DNA of 64,000 bases, from the NCBI GenBank assembly GCA_029974985.1, contig JARKQC010000243.1:62001-126000 (forward strand), in the 5' to 3' direction. Each line of letters begins with the position of its first letter. Position 1 is the first letter of the stretch. The notes beneath the pieces are model-generated. The model worked only from the letters and a program-made list of their open reading frames with translations. It did not search any database and had not been told where the DNA came from. The stretch comes from Bacteroidota bacterium (lineage in GTDB: Bacteria; Bacteroidota; Ignavibacteria; Kapaibacteriales; UBA2268). Shown one piece after another: positions 49,001 to 56,024 of this stretch. Made by a program: the position numbers and the translations under genes.

Positions 49001-49638
49001 ATCGAATTTGCCCTGAAAACATACCAGAAAGACCAATTTCACGCGGATTAAACAAAATATATGATTATATTAAGATGAGCGATATTCCTGAAAACTCTGT
49101 AATTAGTATTGTTTTAAAAAAAATAATTAACATTAAAAATCCAATTGATGAAATTCGTTATAATAACATTCATTCTGTTATTAAACCCCGAATAAATATT
49201 GATTTAATTGAAAAAGTTTTACAATATCATAATTCATTTTATCCTATTTTAAAGCAAAATATGAAATATAAAAAAATGAATCCACAAATTATAGATTATT
49301 ATTCATTATTTAAAACATATTATCCAAATTATTTCGAGGATGAAAAAAATCAAAATATTAATATATTAAAACCATATTCCTTTATTTATGATTTCGATTC
49401 GCATTATATTAATTTAGAAAATTATTTGGATAATAAAACAAAAATTTTAAACGATGTAGTTAAAGATAATTTTAAAAACAATATAAAGAATGCATTTACA
49501 TTTAATGCTCACGATTTAATACCGGGACTGGAAAACTATAAAGAGAAAATGATAATTTTACCATATTCCAAAAATATTTTTCCATTATTATATAATACTT
49601 ATTTTGAGAAAAAACTTATAAATTTTGAGTTAAAATAA
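43030..49638 (+). CDS. Giant secreted RHS/YD-repeat protein with unknown C-terminal region
   Basis: 2,202 residues. A signal peptide (IVIFIIFLFRIPLFS) leads into a header typical of RHS proteins (LYVNAVNGNLYYQRLDYEIE, FPVRIVFTYNSGSSFRG, YGNFWQLNYALRL). From about residue 180 to 1800 are dozens of degenerate YD repeats (forms such as NYDSLNRI, KYDEHGNL, EYDFDNKL), which build a hollow beta-cage in known members. Near 1840-1870, YFEGKIYIPSIDLYFDGQKF followed by FDTEIYSYLQDD mirrors the RHS core end (GKxxDxxTGLYYxxxRYYDPxxGRFxxxDP) but lacks the invariant RYYDP and DP residues. A further ~330 residues to the C-terminus have no recognisable domain. The protein is very rich in Asn, Ile, Tyr and Lys. 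No known toxin motif or immunity gene is seen. A TPR gene follows. Confidence 0.9.
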   Translation: MKRLIVIFIIFLFRIPLFSIEFSNELIPNNGDNYIVDDYPDFNNRGFRYYQDYIKFSSEKDDYKLYVNAVNGNLYYQRLDYEIEEIGFPVRIVFTYNSGSSFRGRYGNFWQLNYALRLISNNLNKNVVFVYPDDKTNIFEFDKITNTYKSEIFFKDSLKILNNGKYEISFYDDILFGSNQKLIAVFDSKDSYFPSEIRDVYDNKIYFNYFESGKISSIFYQSGRVVEFNYLGDLVKKIIVPGGKEISYNYGARGNLISINLPSGKYIGYEYDECDNLTRISTEKNEILISYDDDYRVNTIQNNYSDLIYKIEYDTLKKKTTLILPDSSTRYFIYDEKERSIENGFDNKLFEKIIWNNNYLISSKIDGNGNKITYNYDSLNRIISIIEPDNIQTNFIWENDNLTYNYRNSLISKYKFDKYGKIKSVELPGFETIDFNRDNSGLLTDIQIGNSINTKLLYDFLGNIKRISINNIDHLLLNYNNDGLLTEITDVYKNKTNYLYDDFNYLTSIKYPDKSEKGIYFSNNYQNVIYAKRNKESYSYYYDKINRLVKIGDELNQFIYLKYNGLNEIEISADSTLDLITFNNFDKIKQIKINNKFLINYNYDNISNLISSNFNGFTRLFKYNSLSLLTEIIYPDNSSKKFTYNSLRKINQYTDEIGNSILYKYDEHGNLSNKIFSNINIKIDYGNNNLPKSVYYNDKKEYDYLYDEYGYLTHYSVLNDSIINFEYNLLGLKIRTIINNQLNAEYHYKYNNLLDSVSYFSGDFLRIEYNDSQIIRKWNKSGFFTSYLYDKKSRLIKVVDANDNESQFTWDRFSNLFLYTDNFIKPKLYKYNFKFDKINIFYPWTASFSYDGINYGSGFQVSKITNSNNNIISFLYDKMNNLSNMIDENTNIISINYQKNSLISSIKNGIGEQYNFTYDFANRLLNINNPEKFDKTFKYNSLNQITELNDYSLKKYLINYHNSNKLLSISSDKYIITYNYNELNQLINFNINDAFRLKYKYDNFGNINMIYNQNEDYIILNYDIFGNVIKKINSDGEIFNYYYTRNNLLRQIISNNKLVYNLNYNNSNNLSKIQLDSINLLSFKYTYVNLISNVLTFDKSIDYQYDLMWQISDYSQNSKLIKQYSYDFAGRVVSIKYSDNQKELFNYDTKGNIIKFTNKNENIIDYSYNYLNKPKNIKWARNDSILINYDNDGNIKKYTYPNNIYTELNWLSFNRLSSINLYNSGTAEIKYSSNDEFNFAKLFFKNGDSSSYYFDKTNRFLGDYEQNFNKLNYDKTGKIVKESVFYNKHNYKFINYSYFDSKLSKIIDGDNVIDFEYPENSILPNILNYNNTLYDVKYDEKQHITKIGNENNSLEFKYNNLGYITEINNNNGILNFEYNNLFQINKLIRNKVYVVDINYNSSNKIAHIFDNYSNSYKLNYDNKGNLIRLTKANDKKIEYLFDNNANLIISRNAAFYETGYFYNKQNLLSSSIFFDYTSNELTYNDLFNVNTMKTNHSLIQNYSFLSKPFEEIINTNIDFFNFFKLSINNEKNTLKINNSIFSQINYDLNNHIKSIVLANNSSINIECNNKLRKIIFPNNFSVVVENIDDLSEEIRIFSSNSLLSEFKVDYNENYKIKLISENSNELLRNNFDEYKRVNSWYKDSVLQDSLIYSADGKIQKIIKKNKTISTNYNDLNQLIQFDDIELSYDLVGNIIKKYYPVENKSIYYEYDFDNKLIYIVNKNNDTINILYSTLGHIVGFKNKYYEFQIPIISNITNNKKSYIKTDSSGSVLEVFELFEFDGLKFAYKYDTKTKDYYYQIFTKNLTSIADIINNKILSYANKISHFKIFLDSISNLDNIYFEGKIYIPSIDLYFDGQKFFDTEIYSYLQDDNFLNQTLNTNCDNMTKNSLNYAIPENSIITNINPFNNRFTNLKNEANPYKVLEEEINLHFNNFSTFNLLSFANYELQKFDPFSLEFNNLLNDDYKLDDKYINVPKLPFDQLDTMLLSSNYRICPENIPERPISRGLNKIYDYIKMSDIPENSVISIVLKKIINIKNPIDEIRYNNIHSVIKPRINIDLIEKVLQYHNSFYPILKQNMKYKKMNPQIIDYYSLFKTYYPNYFEDEKNQNINILKPYSFIYDFDSHYINLENYLDNKTKILNDVVKDNFKNNIKNAFTFNAHDLIPGLENYKEKMIILPYSKNIFPLLYNTYFEKKLINFELK

Positions 49639-49716
49639 AAAAATAATTGAAAATACATTAAATTTCATTATTTTGCTTTTTTATTTATTACGAATAAATT
49701 ATAAATATTTTAACAA

Positions 49717-51348
49717 ATGAAATTTAAATTAATATTAATAAATATTTGCATATTTTTTCTGTTTATTTCTGTTAATTCAAAAGAAAATCCTCCTTTATCA
49801 AATGAATTTAAAGAATTAATGAAAAATGAATTAGAAAGCTATGGAAGTAATGTAGAAACTGATAAAATTTATGCCAAAAAATACTTTACAAACGGTTCAA
49901 TTTATCAACAACAAGAAAATTATGCAGAAGCAATTTTAGAATTTCAAGAAGCTCTTAGATTAGACTCCACTGCTTCGATATGTTATGCAATCGCCCAATC
50001 GTATAATTATCTTAATTATTTTTTACCAACCATAGAATATTGTATTAGAGCAATTAATTTAGATCCAACTTTTATACCTGCTTATGAATTACTATACAAT
50101 GTATATTCAAGTTTAAAATTTTACGACAAAGCTTATATTGTATTAGAACAACTTCTTGAATTAGAGCCGAGTAAAAAAAATAAAATAAAATATGCAATTC
50201 AGACAAGTATATATGATAATAAAAAATCTATTGATATTTTAGAATCTTTACTTAAAGATAGTAGTGATTTCGAGGTTTTAAATTTATTGTCGAAAGCATA
50301 CGAGTACGAAAGACAATATGATAAAATGCTAGTTGTATTAAAAAAAATGAACGAATTACAAGCACACAATAATGATGTGTTATATGAATTAATTGAATAT
50401 TATTCTAATGTTAAAAATTTTGATGAAGCGTTTAGATATTATGATAAACTTGATTTCAGTGCGACATCGAAAAAATATTTAGATGTTATTAATTCAATTG
50501 GAATTAGTCTTACAAAAAACAGTATAGATAGTTTGAAAAAATATTATAATTCATTTATTGAACGTATAGATGATAAATATTTTTTCGAATGGGAAACTCA
50601 GTCAATAGCGGGATATTTATCTTCTTTTTTAATGGATACAATAAGTACTGATAAATTTTTTGAAAGAGCATTTAAATTAAATGATAGTATTCCTGATTTA
50701 TATATACTTGCTGGTATAGCATATCAACAACTTGAGGATTACAAGAAAGCTTTAGAGTATTTTTTACAAGGTAAAAAAATATTTCCCGAAGAAATTCAAT
50801 TTGATATTTATTTGGTAAACACTTATTTAGTTTTAGAAGATTTTCACAATGCACTAAATTATGCAAAAAAAATATATGAAAATGATAGTACAAATGTTGT
50901 TTATTCAAGAATTTTGGCTGGAATATTATCAGAATTAAAAAATTATGAGGAATCGGATAGATTATTTGAAAGAATATTAGAATTAGACCCAACAGATGCT
51001 TCTACTTGTAATGATTATGCTTATTCATTAACAGTCAGACAAAAAAATTTAAAAAGAGCTCTAAAATTAGCTACTTTTGCTATTGAAGTCGAAGTAGATA
51101 ATGGATTTTATCTTGATACTTACGCATGGGTTCATTATCAGTTAGGAAATTATGATATTGCTCTTGAATATATATTAAAAGCAATTGATAGTAAAGATGC
51201 TTCTGCTGAAGTTTTTGAACATTTAGGCGATATATATATAAAACTAAATAAAATAGATATGGCTCTCGAAGCATATAAAAAATCATTAGATTTAAAAAAT
51301 GATTCTGAAGATGTTATTAATAAAATAAATAAAATTAAAAATAAATAA
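49717..51348 (+). CDS. Exported TPR-repeat protein
   Basis: 543 residues. A signal peptide of about 21 residues (ILINICIFFLFISVNS) is followed by tetratricopeptide repeats through most of the length (for example QQQENYAEAILEFQEALRLD, LEDYKKALEYFLQGKKIFP, LGNYDIALEYILKAIDSKDA, LNKIDMALEAYKKSLDLKND). TPR arrays mediate protein binding, here presumably in the periplasm or at the outer membrane. It lies between the RHS gene (78 bases) and motA (40 bases). A near-match promoter (ATTG at 49646-49649 and TTATTTTG at 49668-49675) sits about 40 bases before the start. The stop codon lies within a 16-base tandem repeat. The binding partner is unknown. Confidence 0.9.
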   Translation: MKFKLILINICIFFLFISVNSKENPPLSNEFKELMKNELESYGSNVETDKIYAKKYFTNGSIYQQQENYAEAILEFQEALRLDSTASICYAIAQSYNYLNYFLPTIEYCIRAINLDPTFIPAYELLYNVYSSLKFYDKAYIVLEQLLELEPSKKNKIKYAIQTSIYDNKKSIDILESLLKDSSDFEVLNLLSKAYEYERQYDKMLVVLKKMNELQAHNNDVLYELIEYYSNVKNFDEAFRYYDKLDFSATSKKYLDVINSIGISLTKNSIDSLKKYYNSFIERIDDKYFFEWETQSIAGYLSSFLMDTISTDKFFERAFKLNDSIPDLYILAGIAYQQLEDYKKALEYFLQGKKIFPEEIQFDIYLVNTYLVLEDFHNALNYAKKIYENDSTNVVYSRILAGILSELKNYEESDRLFERILELDPTDASTCNDYAYSLTVRQKNLKRALKLATFAIEVEVDNGFYLDTYAWVHYQLGNYDIALEYILKAIDSKDASAEVFEHLGDIYIKLNKIDMALEAYKKSLDLKNDSEDVINKINKIKNK

Positions 51349-51366
51349 AATTAAAAATAAATAAAT
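51328..51366 (+). repeat. 16-base tandem repeat across the TPR gene stop codon
   Basis: AATAAAATTAAAAATA occurs twice in full and partly a third time. The copy number changes the reading frame at the extreme C-terminus, because 16 is not a multiple of three. It may be slippage-prone. Confidence 0.8.
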
Positions 51367-51388
51367 CTCTTAAATAGGAGTAGATTTA

Positions 51389-52252
51389 ATGTTCGTAATT
51401 GTTGGTTTTATCATTGTATTTGTGTGTGTATTTGGCGGATTTATATGGGCTGCCCATTTTGATATGAGAGCAGTTGCATTTTTCTTACACCCTTATGAAT
51501 ATATAATAATTGGTGGAGCGGCTATTGGCTCAATGTTAATTTCTAATCCGATGCATTTAAATACTGAAATTATTAAAGGAATTTTGGGTACCTTAAAAGG
51601 TACTAAAGTGAACAAACAAGCATACATTGATTTACTTAAAATGCTTTATGAGTTATTTCAATTTGCAAAAAGAGACGGTTTAATCGCACTCGAACAACAT
51701 ATTGAAAATCCAAAGGATAGCTCCATTTTATCCAAATATCCTACTTTTCTAGAAAATCATCATGCAGTTGATTTTCTATGTGATACTCTAAAAATTGTAT
51801 TATCTGGCGGCGTACCTGCACACGAATTAGAGGAGTTGATGGATATTGACCTTGAGAATATTAAAGCCGAAGCTCATCACGCACCCACTGCATTAAATAC
51901 TGTATCAGATGCTCTACCCGGCTTAGGTATTGTAGCGGCTGTTCTTGGTATTATAGTAACGATGCTTGCGATAACCGAAGGTGCTGAAACTGTTGGTGCA
52001 AAAGTTGGTGGAGCCTTAGTTGGTACTTTTATGGGTGTGTTATTAGCTTATGGTTTCGTAGGTCCTTTAGCAAGAAATATGGAGGGTATAGCAAATGGTG
52101 AAGCCAAATATCTCGAAGTGATTAAGACTGCTTTATTAGCATTTACAAAAAGTATGCCTCCAACAGTTGCTATAGAATATGGACGACGTGCAATTGACCC
52201 ACATAATAGACCAAGCTTTGTTGAAACTGAAGAAGCTATTAAGAATAATTAA
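51389..52252 (+). CDS. motA: MotA, stator proton-channel subunit
   Basis: 287 residues, a canonical MotA. Four membrane helices: about 1-22, 33-50, and two near the C-terminal third (LPGLGIVAAVLGIIVTMLAI and VGGALVGTFMGVLLAYGFVG). The functional prolines are present in DALPGLGIVAA and GFVGPLARNME. A charged cytoplasmic loop (about 70-160) with KRDGLIALEQHIENP is the torque-generating segment. It lacks the long C-terminal coiled-coil of ZorA-type homologues. A good ribosome-binding site (TAGGAG) precedes the ATG. motB follows 11 bases later. Family members power flagellar rotation with the proton motive force. Confidence 0.96.
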   Translation: MFVIVGFIIVFVCVFGGFIWAAHFDMRAVAFFLHPYEYIIIGGAAIGSMLISNPMHLNTEIIKGILGTLKGTKVNKQAYIDLLKMLYELFQFAKRDGLIALEQHIENPKDSSILSKYPTFLENHHAVDFLCDTLKIVLSGGVPAHELEELMDIDLENIKAEAHHAPTALNTVSDALPGLGIVAAVLGIIVTMLAITEGAETVGAKVGGALVGTFMGVLLAYGFVGPLARNMEGIANGEAKYLEVIKTALLAFTKSMPPTVAIEYGRRAIDPHNRPSFVETEEAIKNN

Positions 52253-52263
52253 TATAAAATATT

Positions 52264-53184
52264 ATGGCAAACGAAGATAAACATCAAAAAGAACAGCCCA
52301 TAATAATCAAAAAGGTTAAAAAAGGTGGGGGACACGGTCATCACGGCGGTGCTTGGAAAGTTGCTTATGCTGATTTTGTTACAGCTATGATGGCTTTCTT
52401 TATTGTAATGTGGATATTAGCTTCAAGCGAAGAAGTAAAACAATCAGTATCGGATTATTTTAATAATCCTACAGAATATAGTATTTTTACTGGGCAAAGA
52501 AAAACTGGCTCTGTACCCGTTGATTTGAATTTGAATTTAGCAGACCCACAGTCTGGCCGTAAAGTTGATAGCAAATCAGATAATATAATTAAATTCGATA
52601 AAGAAATGACCGATACTTTAGTTGGGCGCTTTATGCAAAAAGCGGCAAATGATAGTATGAGTGCTGCTAAAAAAGTTGAAGGCACTGCAAAAGAGTTAGA
52701 TCAAATAATTAAGAAGTTAGAAAATGAAAAACCAGATTTAAAGCCAATTTTAAACTCTATAAAAATTGAAATGACAAGTGAGGGATTGAGAATAGAATTA
52801 CTAGAAACTTCTGAAAATTGTTTCTTTGAGGTCGGAAGCTCTAAATTAAGTAGTCAAGCATTAGAAATTTTAAAATTATTAGCTAAAGAAATTGGTAAGT
52901 TGCCGAATTATGTCGAACTCGAAGGGCATACAGATTCAAGAGCATATAAAAGTAATACTGGATATACAAATTGGGATTTATCCAGCGATAGAGCAAATTC
53001 CGCTAGACGTGTGTTGCAAAATTATGGATTGTGGGAGGGGCAATTAACACGTGTTACTGGATATGCAGACCAAAAATTAAGAAATCCAGATAATCCATTT
53101 GATATGACTAATAGAAGAATTAGTATTCTTGTCAAGCATATAAAAGTTAATCAATTTTTACCATTAGAACAAGGAGCTAAATAA
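52264..53184 (+). CDS. motB: MotB, stator peptidoglycan-anchoring subunit
   Basis: 306 residues. One membrane helix (about 35-54) carries the essential proton-binding aspartate in AWKVAYADFVTAMMAFFIVM (Asp37). After a linker that includes the plug-like segment (about 60-125), residues about 185-300 form an OmpA-like peptidoglycan-binding domain (VELEGHTDSRAY; NWDLSSDRANSARRVLQNYG; DMTNRRISILV). Ion choice looks like proton, since the helix lacks sodium-type features, but this is inference. The N-terminus is unusual in being Lys/Gly/His-rich (KKVKKGGGHGHHGGAW). The next gene begins two bases after its stop, so the two are coupled. Confidence 0.96.
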   Translation: MANEDKHQKEQPIIIKKVKKGGGHGHHGGAWKVAYADFVTAMMAFFIVMWILASSEEVKQSVSDYFNNPTEYSIFTGQRKTGSVPVDLNLNLADPQSGRKVDSKSDNIIKFDKEMTDTLVGRFMQKAANDSMSAAKKVEGTAKELDQIIKKLENEKPDLKPILNSIKIEMTSEGLRIELLETSENCFFEVGSSKLSSQALEILKLLAKEIGKLPNYVELEGHTDSRAYKSNTGYTNWDLSSDRANSARRVLQNYGLWEGQLTRVTGYADQKLRNPDNPFDMTNRRISILVKHIKVNQFLPLEQGAK

Positions 53185-53186
53185 AA

Positions 53187-54383
53187 ATGGGCGATATTAA
53201 ATTACTGATTCTTGATGAGGATATATCAAGAATTAATATAATTATTAGAATTATTCAGGATAAATTTAAAAATATTAAATGTATCTATGCTAATAATTAT
53301 AATGATGGTATAAATCTTTTAAAAAATGAAAAACCCAATATTGTAATTTCAAAATATTCAATTACATCAAATAATAATTTTCAAATTATTAATATAATTA
53401 GAAATGATAATGATTTAAAAAATATCTATTTTATAACTTTGGTTAATACTGAAGATGATATCAATAATATTCAATTGAAAAATATTAGTATTGATGATTA
53501 TTGTTATAGTACTATTTCTTCTGATAAAGTTTTTTTTAGAATTAATTCTGCTATTAGAATTTTAAATATGCAGAAACAAATTCGCGATGAGAATGAATTG
53601 CTTATTCAACTTGCCGAACAGCTTGAAGTCGAAATACAAGACACTATCAAACTTGCAGTAAAATTTCTTGAAGCAAGAATACCTTCTACAATAGATACAT
53701 TAAAAAAAGTTGCGGAAGCCTCTGTTTGGATAGCTAAGTCTTATAATTCTCTTACAACTGAACAAATTAGAGATTTAGAAATTGCCGCATATTTATCACA
53801 AGCAGGTCGAATTTATTTAAATGATGAATTATTAAATACGCCAGTTATGGTAAATGGGCGGCCTTCTAATGAATTTATGTATTCAGTGCCAAAATTAGGT
53901 AAAGAAATCTTATCATCTATCAGACGATATGAAGAAGTTAGTAAAATTGTATATCATATTTATGAGAACTTTGATGGTACGGGCATTCCAGACCAATTAA
54001 AATCTTGGCAAATCCCTTATGAATCTCGTATAATTAGAGTTGCATCAGATTATAATGAATTGAAAACTATTTATAAAAAAACTCCTGGGCAAGCAATTGA
54101 AATAATTAAGTCTGAAGCTCAAAGATTATATGATCATAGAGTTGCAATCCTTATGGAGCATTACGTTAAATCTAATGAAAAAACAGAAAAAAATGAGAAT
54201 GAAATTGCAGTCAATATAATTGAATTAAAAAATGGTATGACTCTAACACGTGATATATATACTGAAAAAGGTTTGAAACTAATACCATCAGGAGCTGTTT
54301 TAACTGCAAGTATTATTCAAAAAATTGTTTCTCATAACACTTCCGACCCAATTTTAGGTAATATTTATGTTAAAAGACTTTAG
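53187..54383 (+). CDS. Degenerate response-regulator/HD-GYP-like protein coupled to motB
   Basis: 398 residues. Residues 1-120 have a receiver-like fold (KLLILDEDISRINIIIRII), but the phospho-acceptor position reads IVISKYSITSNNN in place of the usual I-L-D, so there is no Asp. A helical linker (about 125-150) leads to an HD-GYP-type domain (about 155-335). Its HD site is LSQAGRIYLNDE (HD changed to SQ) and the GYP loop is IYENFDGTGIPDQLKSW (HH-E changed to IY-E, GYP to GIP). Metal ligands of c-di-GMP phosphodiesterases therefore seem lost. The C-terminal ~65 residues (ELKNGMTLTRDIYTEKG) resemble the domain that often follows HD-GYP output modules. It starts two bases after motB, so it may regulate or scaffold the stator. 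Binding without catalysis is my inference. Confidence 0.82.
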   Translation: MGDIKLLILDEDISRINIIIRIIQDKFKNIKCIYANNYNDGINLLKNEKPNIVISKYSITSNNNFQIINIIRNDNDLKNIYFITLVNTEDDINNIQLKNISIDDYCYSTISSDKVFFRINSAIRILNMQKQIRDENELLIQLAEQLEVEIQDTIKLAVKFLEARIPSTIDTLKKVAEASVWIAKSYNSLTTEQIRDLEIAAYLSQAGRIYLNDELLNTPVMVNGRPSNEFMYSVPKLGKEILSSIRRYEEVSKIVYHIYENFDGTGIPDQLKSWQIPYESRIIRVASDYNELKTIYKKTPGQAIEIIKSEAQRLYDHRVAILMEHYVKSNEKTEKNENEIAVNIIELKNGMTLTRDIYTEKGLKLIPSGAVLTASIIQKIVSHNTSDPILGNIYVKRL

Positions 54384-54395
54384 TATTAAAATAAA

Positions 54396-55361
54396 TTAGT
54401 TTTTTGTTAATGTATTTGTATTGATTATTTTATAATTTGTTATATATTTGGGCTCTGTGTTAATAATTTTGAGATTTGATGGATATTCGATTTTAGGAAT
54501 TAACACACCAGATTTATCATTAATTATATCAGCATAATTAATTGTTACATTTATTTTATCAGGGGTTAAATCTATTATTTCTTTGATTCCACCTCTAAAT
54601 GTAAGTGTCAGGAAATTAGGATAAATAATATAGTTTTGAGGCATTACTCCACCTCGAATATTAATTCTAATTTCATCAAAAGTAACCTCGGCAGTTTGTT
54701 GGATATTTGCAGTAAATTTTACGTATTTTTTATCAATATTAACAATACCTTGTAATGAATCAGATAATTCAATTTCCTTAGTAAAACTTTTATTTATATT
54801 ATTATAAACAATAGGTTTTGTTCGCCATAATTTTATATTTTTAATTATTTTATCATTGCCTCGAATTTCCACAAATTCAGGCTCGATTTTTGGGCTACCA
54901 ACTATCGTAAAGCCATCAGAAGGATTTATAATAAAATCAGGCTCGACTTTAACCATATATGAAGAGATTTTACCAGTCTGAATTACTAAGTTATCATTTA
55001 AAATATCTGTTAATTCAACCCTTTCCATAGACTGAACGCCTTTGATTAAATTCTGCCTTGTTATTGAATATTCAGTATCGTTAATGTTGCTCTGAGATAA
55101 ATCAATAACAATTTTCTTTGAGTTATTAAAAAAAATTAGATTAAATAAATTCCAGCCAGTACCTTTTGATTCTACAGTTACAAATTTCGGTGGTTCTCCT
55201 TCGAATGCACGGTCTATTGGTAATTTTATAATTAATGGCATATTAATTATAGTGGAATAATTTCCACTTAAAGTAGTATATAACCACAAAGAAATGGCAA
55301 AAATTAATGCACCCAAAAATGCTTTTTTAGATACTATATTTATAGATTTTTTAAAATCCAT
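54396..55361 (-). CDS. YbbR-domain protein (CdaR-like)
   Basis: About 321 residues. One membrane helix near the N-terminus (KAFLGALIFAISLWLYTTLS) is followed by several YbbR repeats of about 80 residues (for example FEGEPPKFVTVESKGTGWN, and IEPEFVEIRGNDKIIKNIKL). In Firmicutes the YbbR protein CdaR regulates the c-di-AMP cyclase CdaA. Here no cdaA is adjacent, so any link to c-di-AMP is only by family. I start at the ATG at 55361, preceded by AGGA; an in-frame GTG at 55385 would add 8 residues. It is convergent with the previous gene with only 12 bases between the stops and no hairpin. Confidence 0.85.
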   Translation of the reverse strand: MDFKKSINIVSKKAFLGALIFAISLWLYTTLSGNYSTIINMPLIIKLPIDRAFEGEPPKFVTVESKGTGWNLFNLIFFNNSKKIVIDLSQSNINDTEYSITRQNLIKGVQSMERVELTDILNDNLVIQTGKISSYMVKVEPDFIINPSDGFTIVGSPKIEPEFVEIRGNDKIIKNIKLWRTKPIVYNNINKSFTKEIELSDSLQGIVNIDKKYVKFTANIQQTAEVTFDEIRINIRGGVMPQNYIIYPNFLTLTFRGGIKEIIDLTPDKINVTINYADIINDKSGVLIPKIEYPSNLKIINTEPKYITNYKIINTNTLTKN

Positions 55362-55401
55362 TATTTGATAATTCCTATATACCACATAATAAAATATGAT
55401 T

Positions 55402-55917
55402 TTAATTTTTTAATTCAGATAATGGTTTCCATATCGAAAAAGCAATTATTGTAAAATTTGCTAAATAAGAAATCCCAGACAGTATAGTATTCAAATTACT
55501 TTTATATCTATTGAAAATAGTAGATTTAATATCTGAACTCATAAATGATAAGTCATTATAAAATAAAGCCCGACTAATAGAAAAATCATTATATATATTA
55601 TAAATAACTATTGGAGATACTAGTAGAAATAAAACTATTGACATAAATAGCCAACCTTGATTTTTCAAATATTTTCTTTCCATTATAAGTATTATATTAG
55701 ACACTAAAAATGCTAAAATATAAGAAATACTAGTATAAGTTGATGCTGAAATAAAAAGATAAATATTATAATCAATTATTTCACTTGTATAAAAATTCTT
55801 ATAAGTCAATTCAGTACCTGGAACAAACAAATCAAAAATTATGACATTTCTAATTACTGAGCCGCCTAACCAAATTACTAATGATATAGCAAAAATAAAA
55901 TATAAAACTTTTTTCAA
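55402..55917 (-). CDS. Small integral membrane protein, family unknown
   Basis: 171 residues with about four membrane helices (roughly 5-25, 53-78, 90-112, 143-163). IWLGGSVIRNVIIFD near the N-terminus recalls DUF4149-type proteins (which also begin with a W-x-G-G-S motif), but the similarity is weak, and I do not assign the family. No catalytic motif is seen. It lies 40 bases upstream of the YbbR gene on the same strand and may be in one transcript. TATTTTTG at 55957-55950 is a candidate -7 box. Confidence 0.7.
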   Translation of the reverse strand: MKKVLYFIFAISLVIWLGGSVIRNVIIFDLFVPGTELTYKNFYTSEIIDYNIYLFISASTYTSISYILAFLVSNIILIMERKYLKNQGWLFMSIVLFLLVSPIVIYNIYNDFSISRALFYNDLSFMSSDIKSTIFNRYKSNLNTILSGISYLANFTIIAFSIWKPLSELKN

Positions 55918-56024
55918 ACAAATATACCATATAAATTATTAATAAGATACAAAAATACAAAATGTATTATAAATTAAAACTAAATAAAAACGTCAAACTC
56001 AATTTTATGATAAAAGTATAAAAT

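Noticed and set aside
51389..53184. Zorya-type anti-phage system (ZorA/ZorB are MotA/MotB-like)
   Set aside because: MotA has the normal flagellar length without the long ZorA tail, and no ZorC, ZorD or ZorE-type gene follows.
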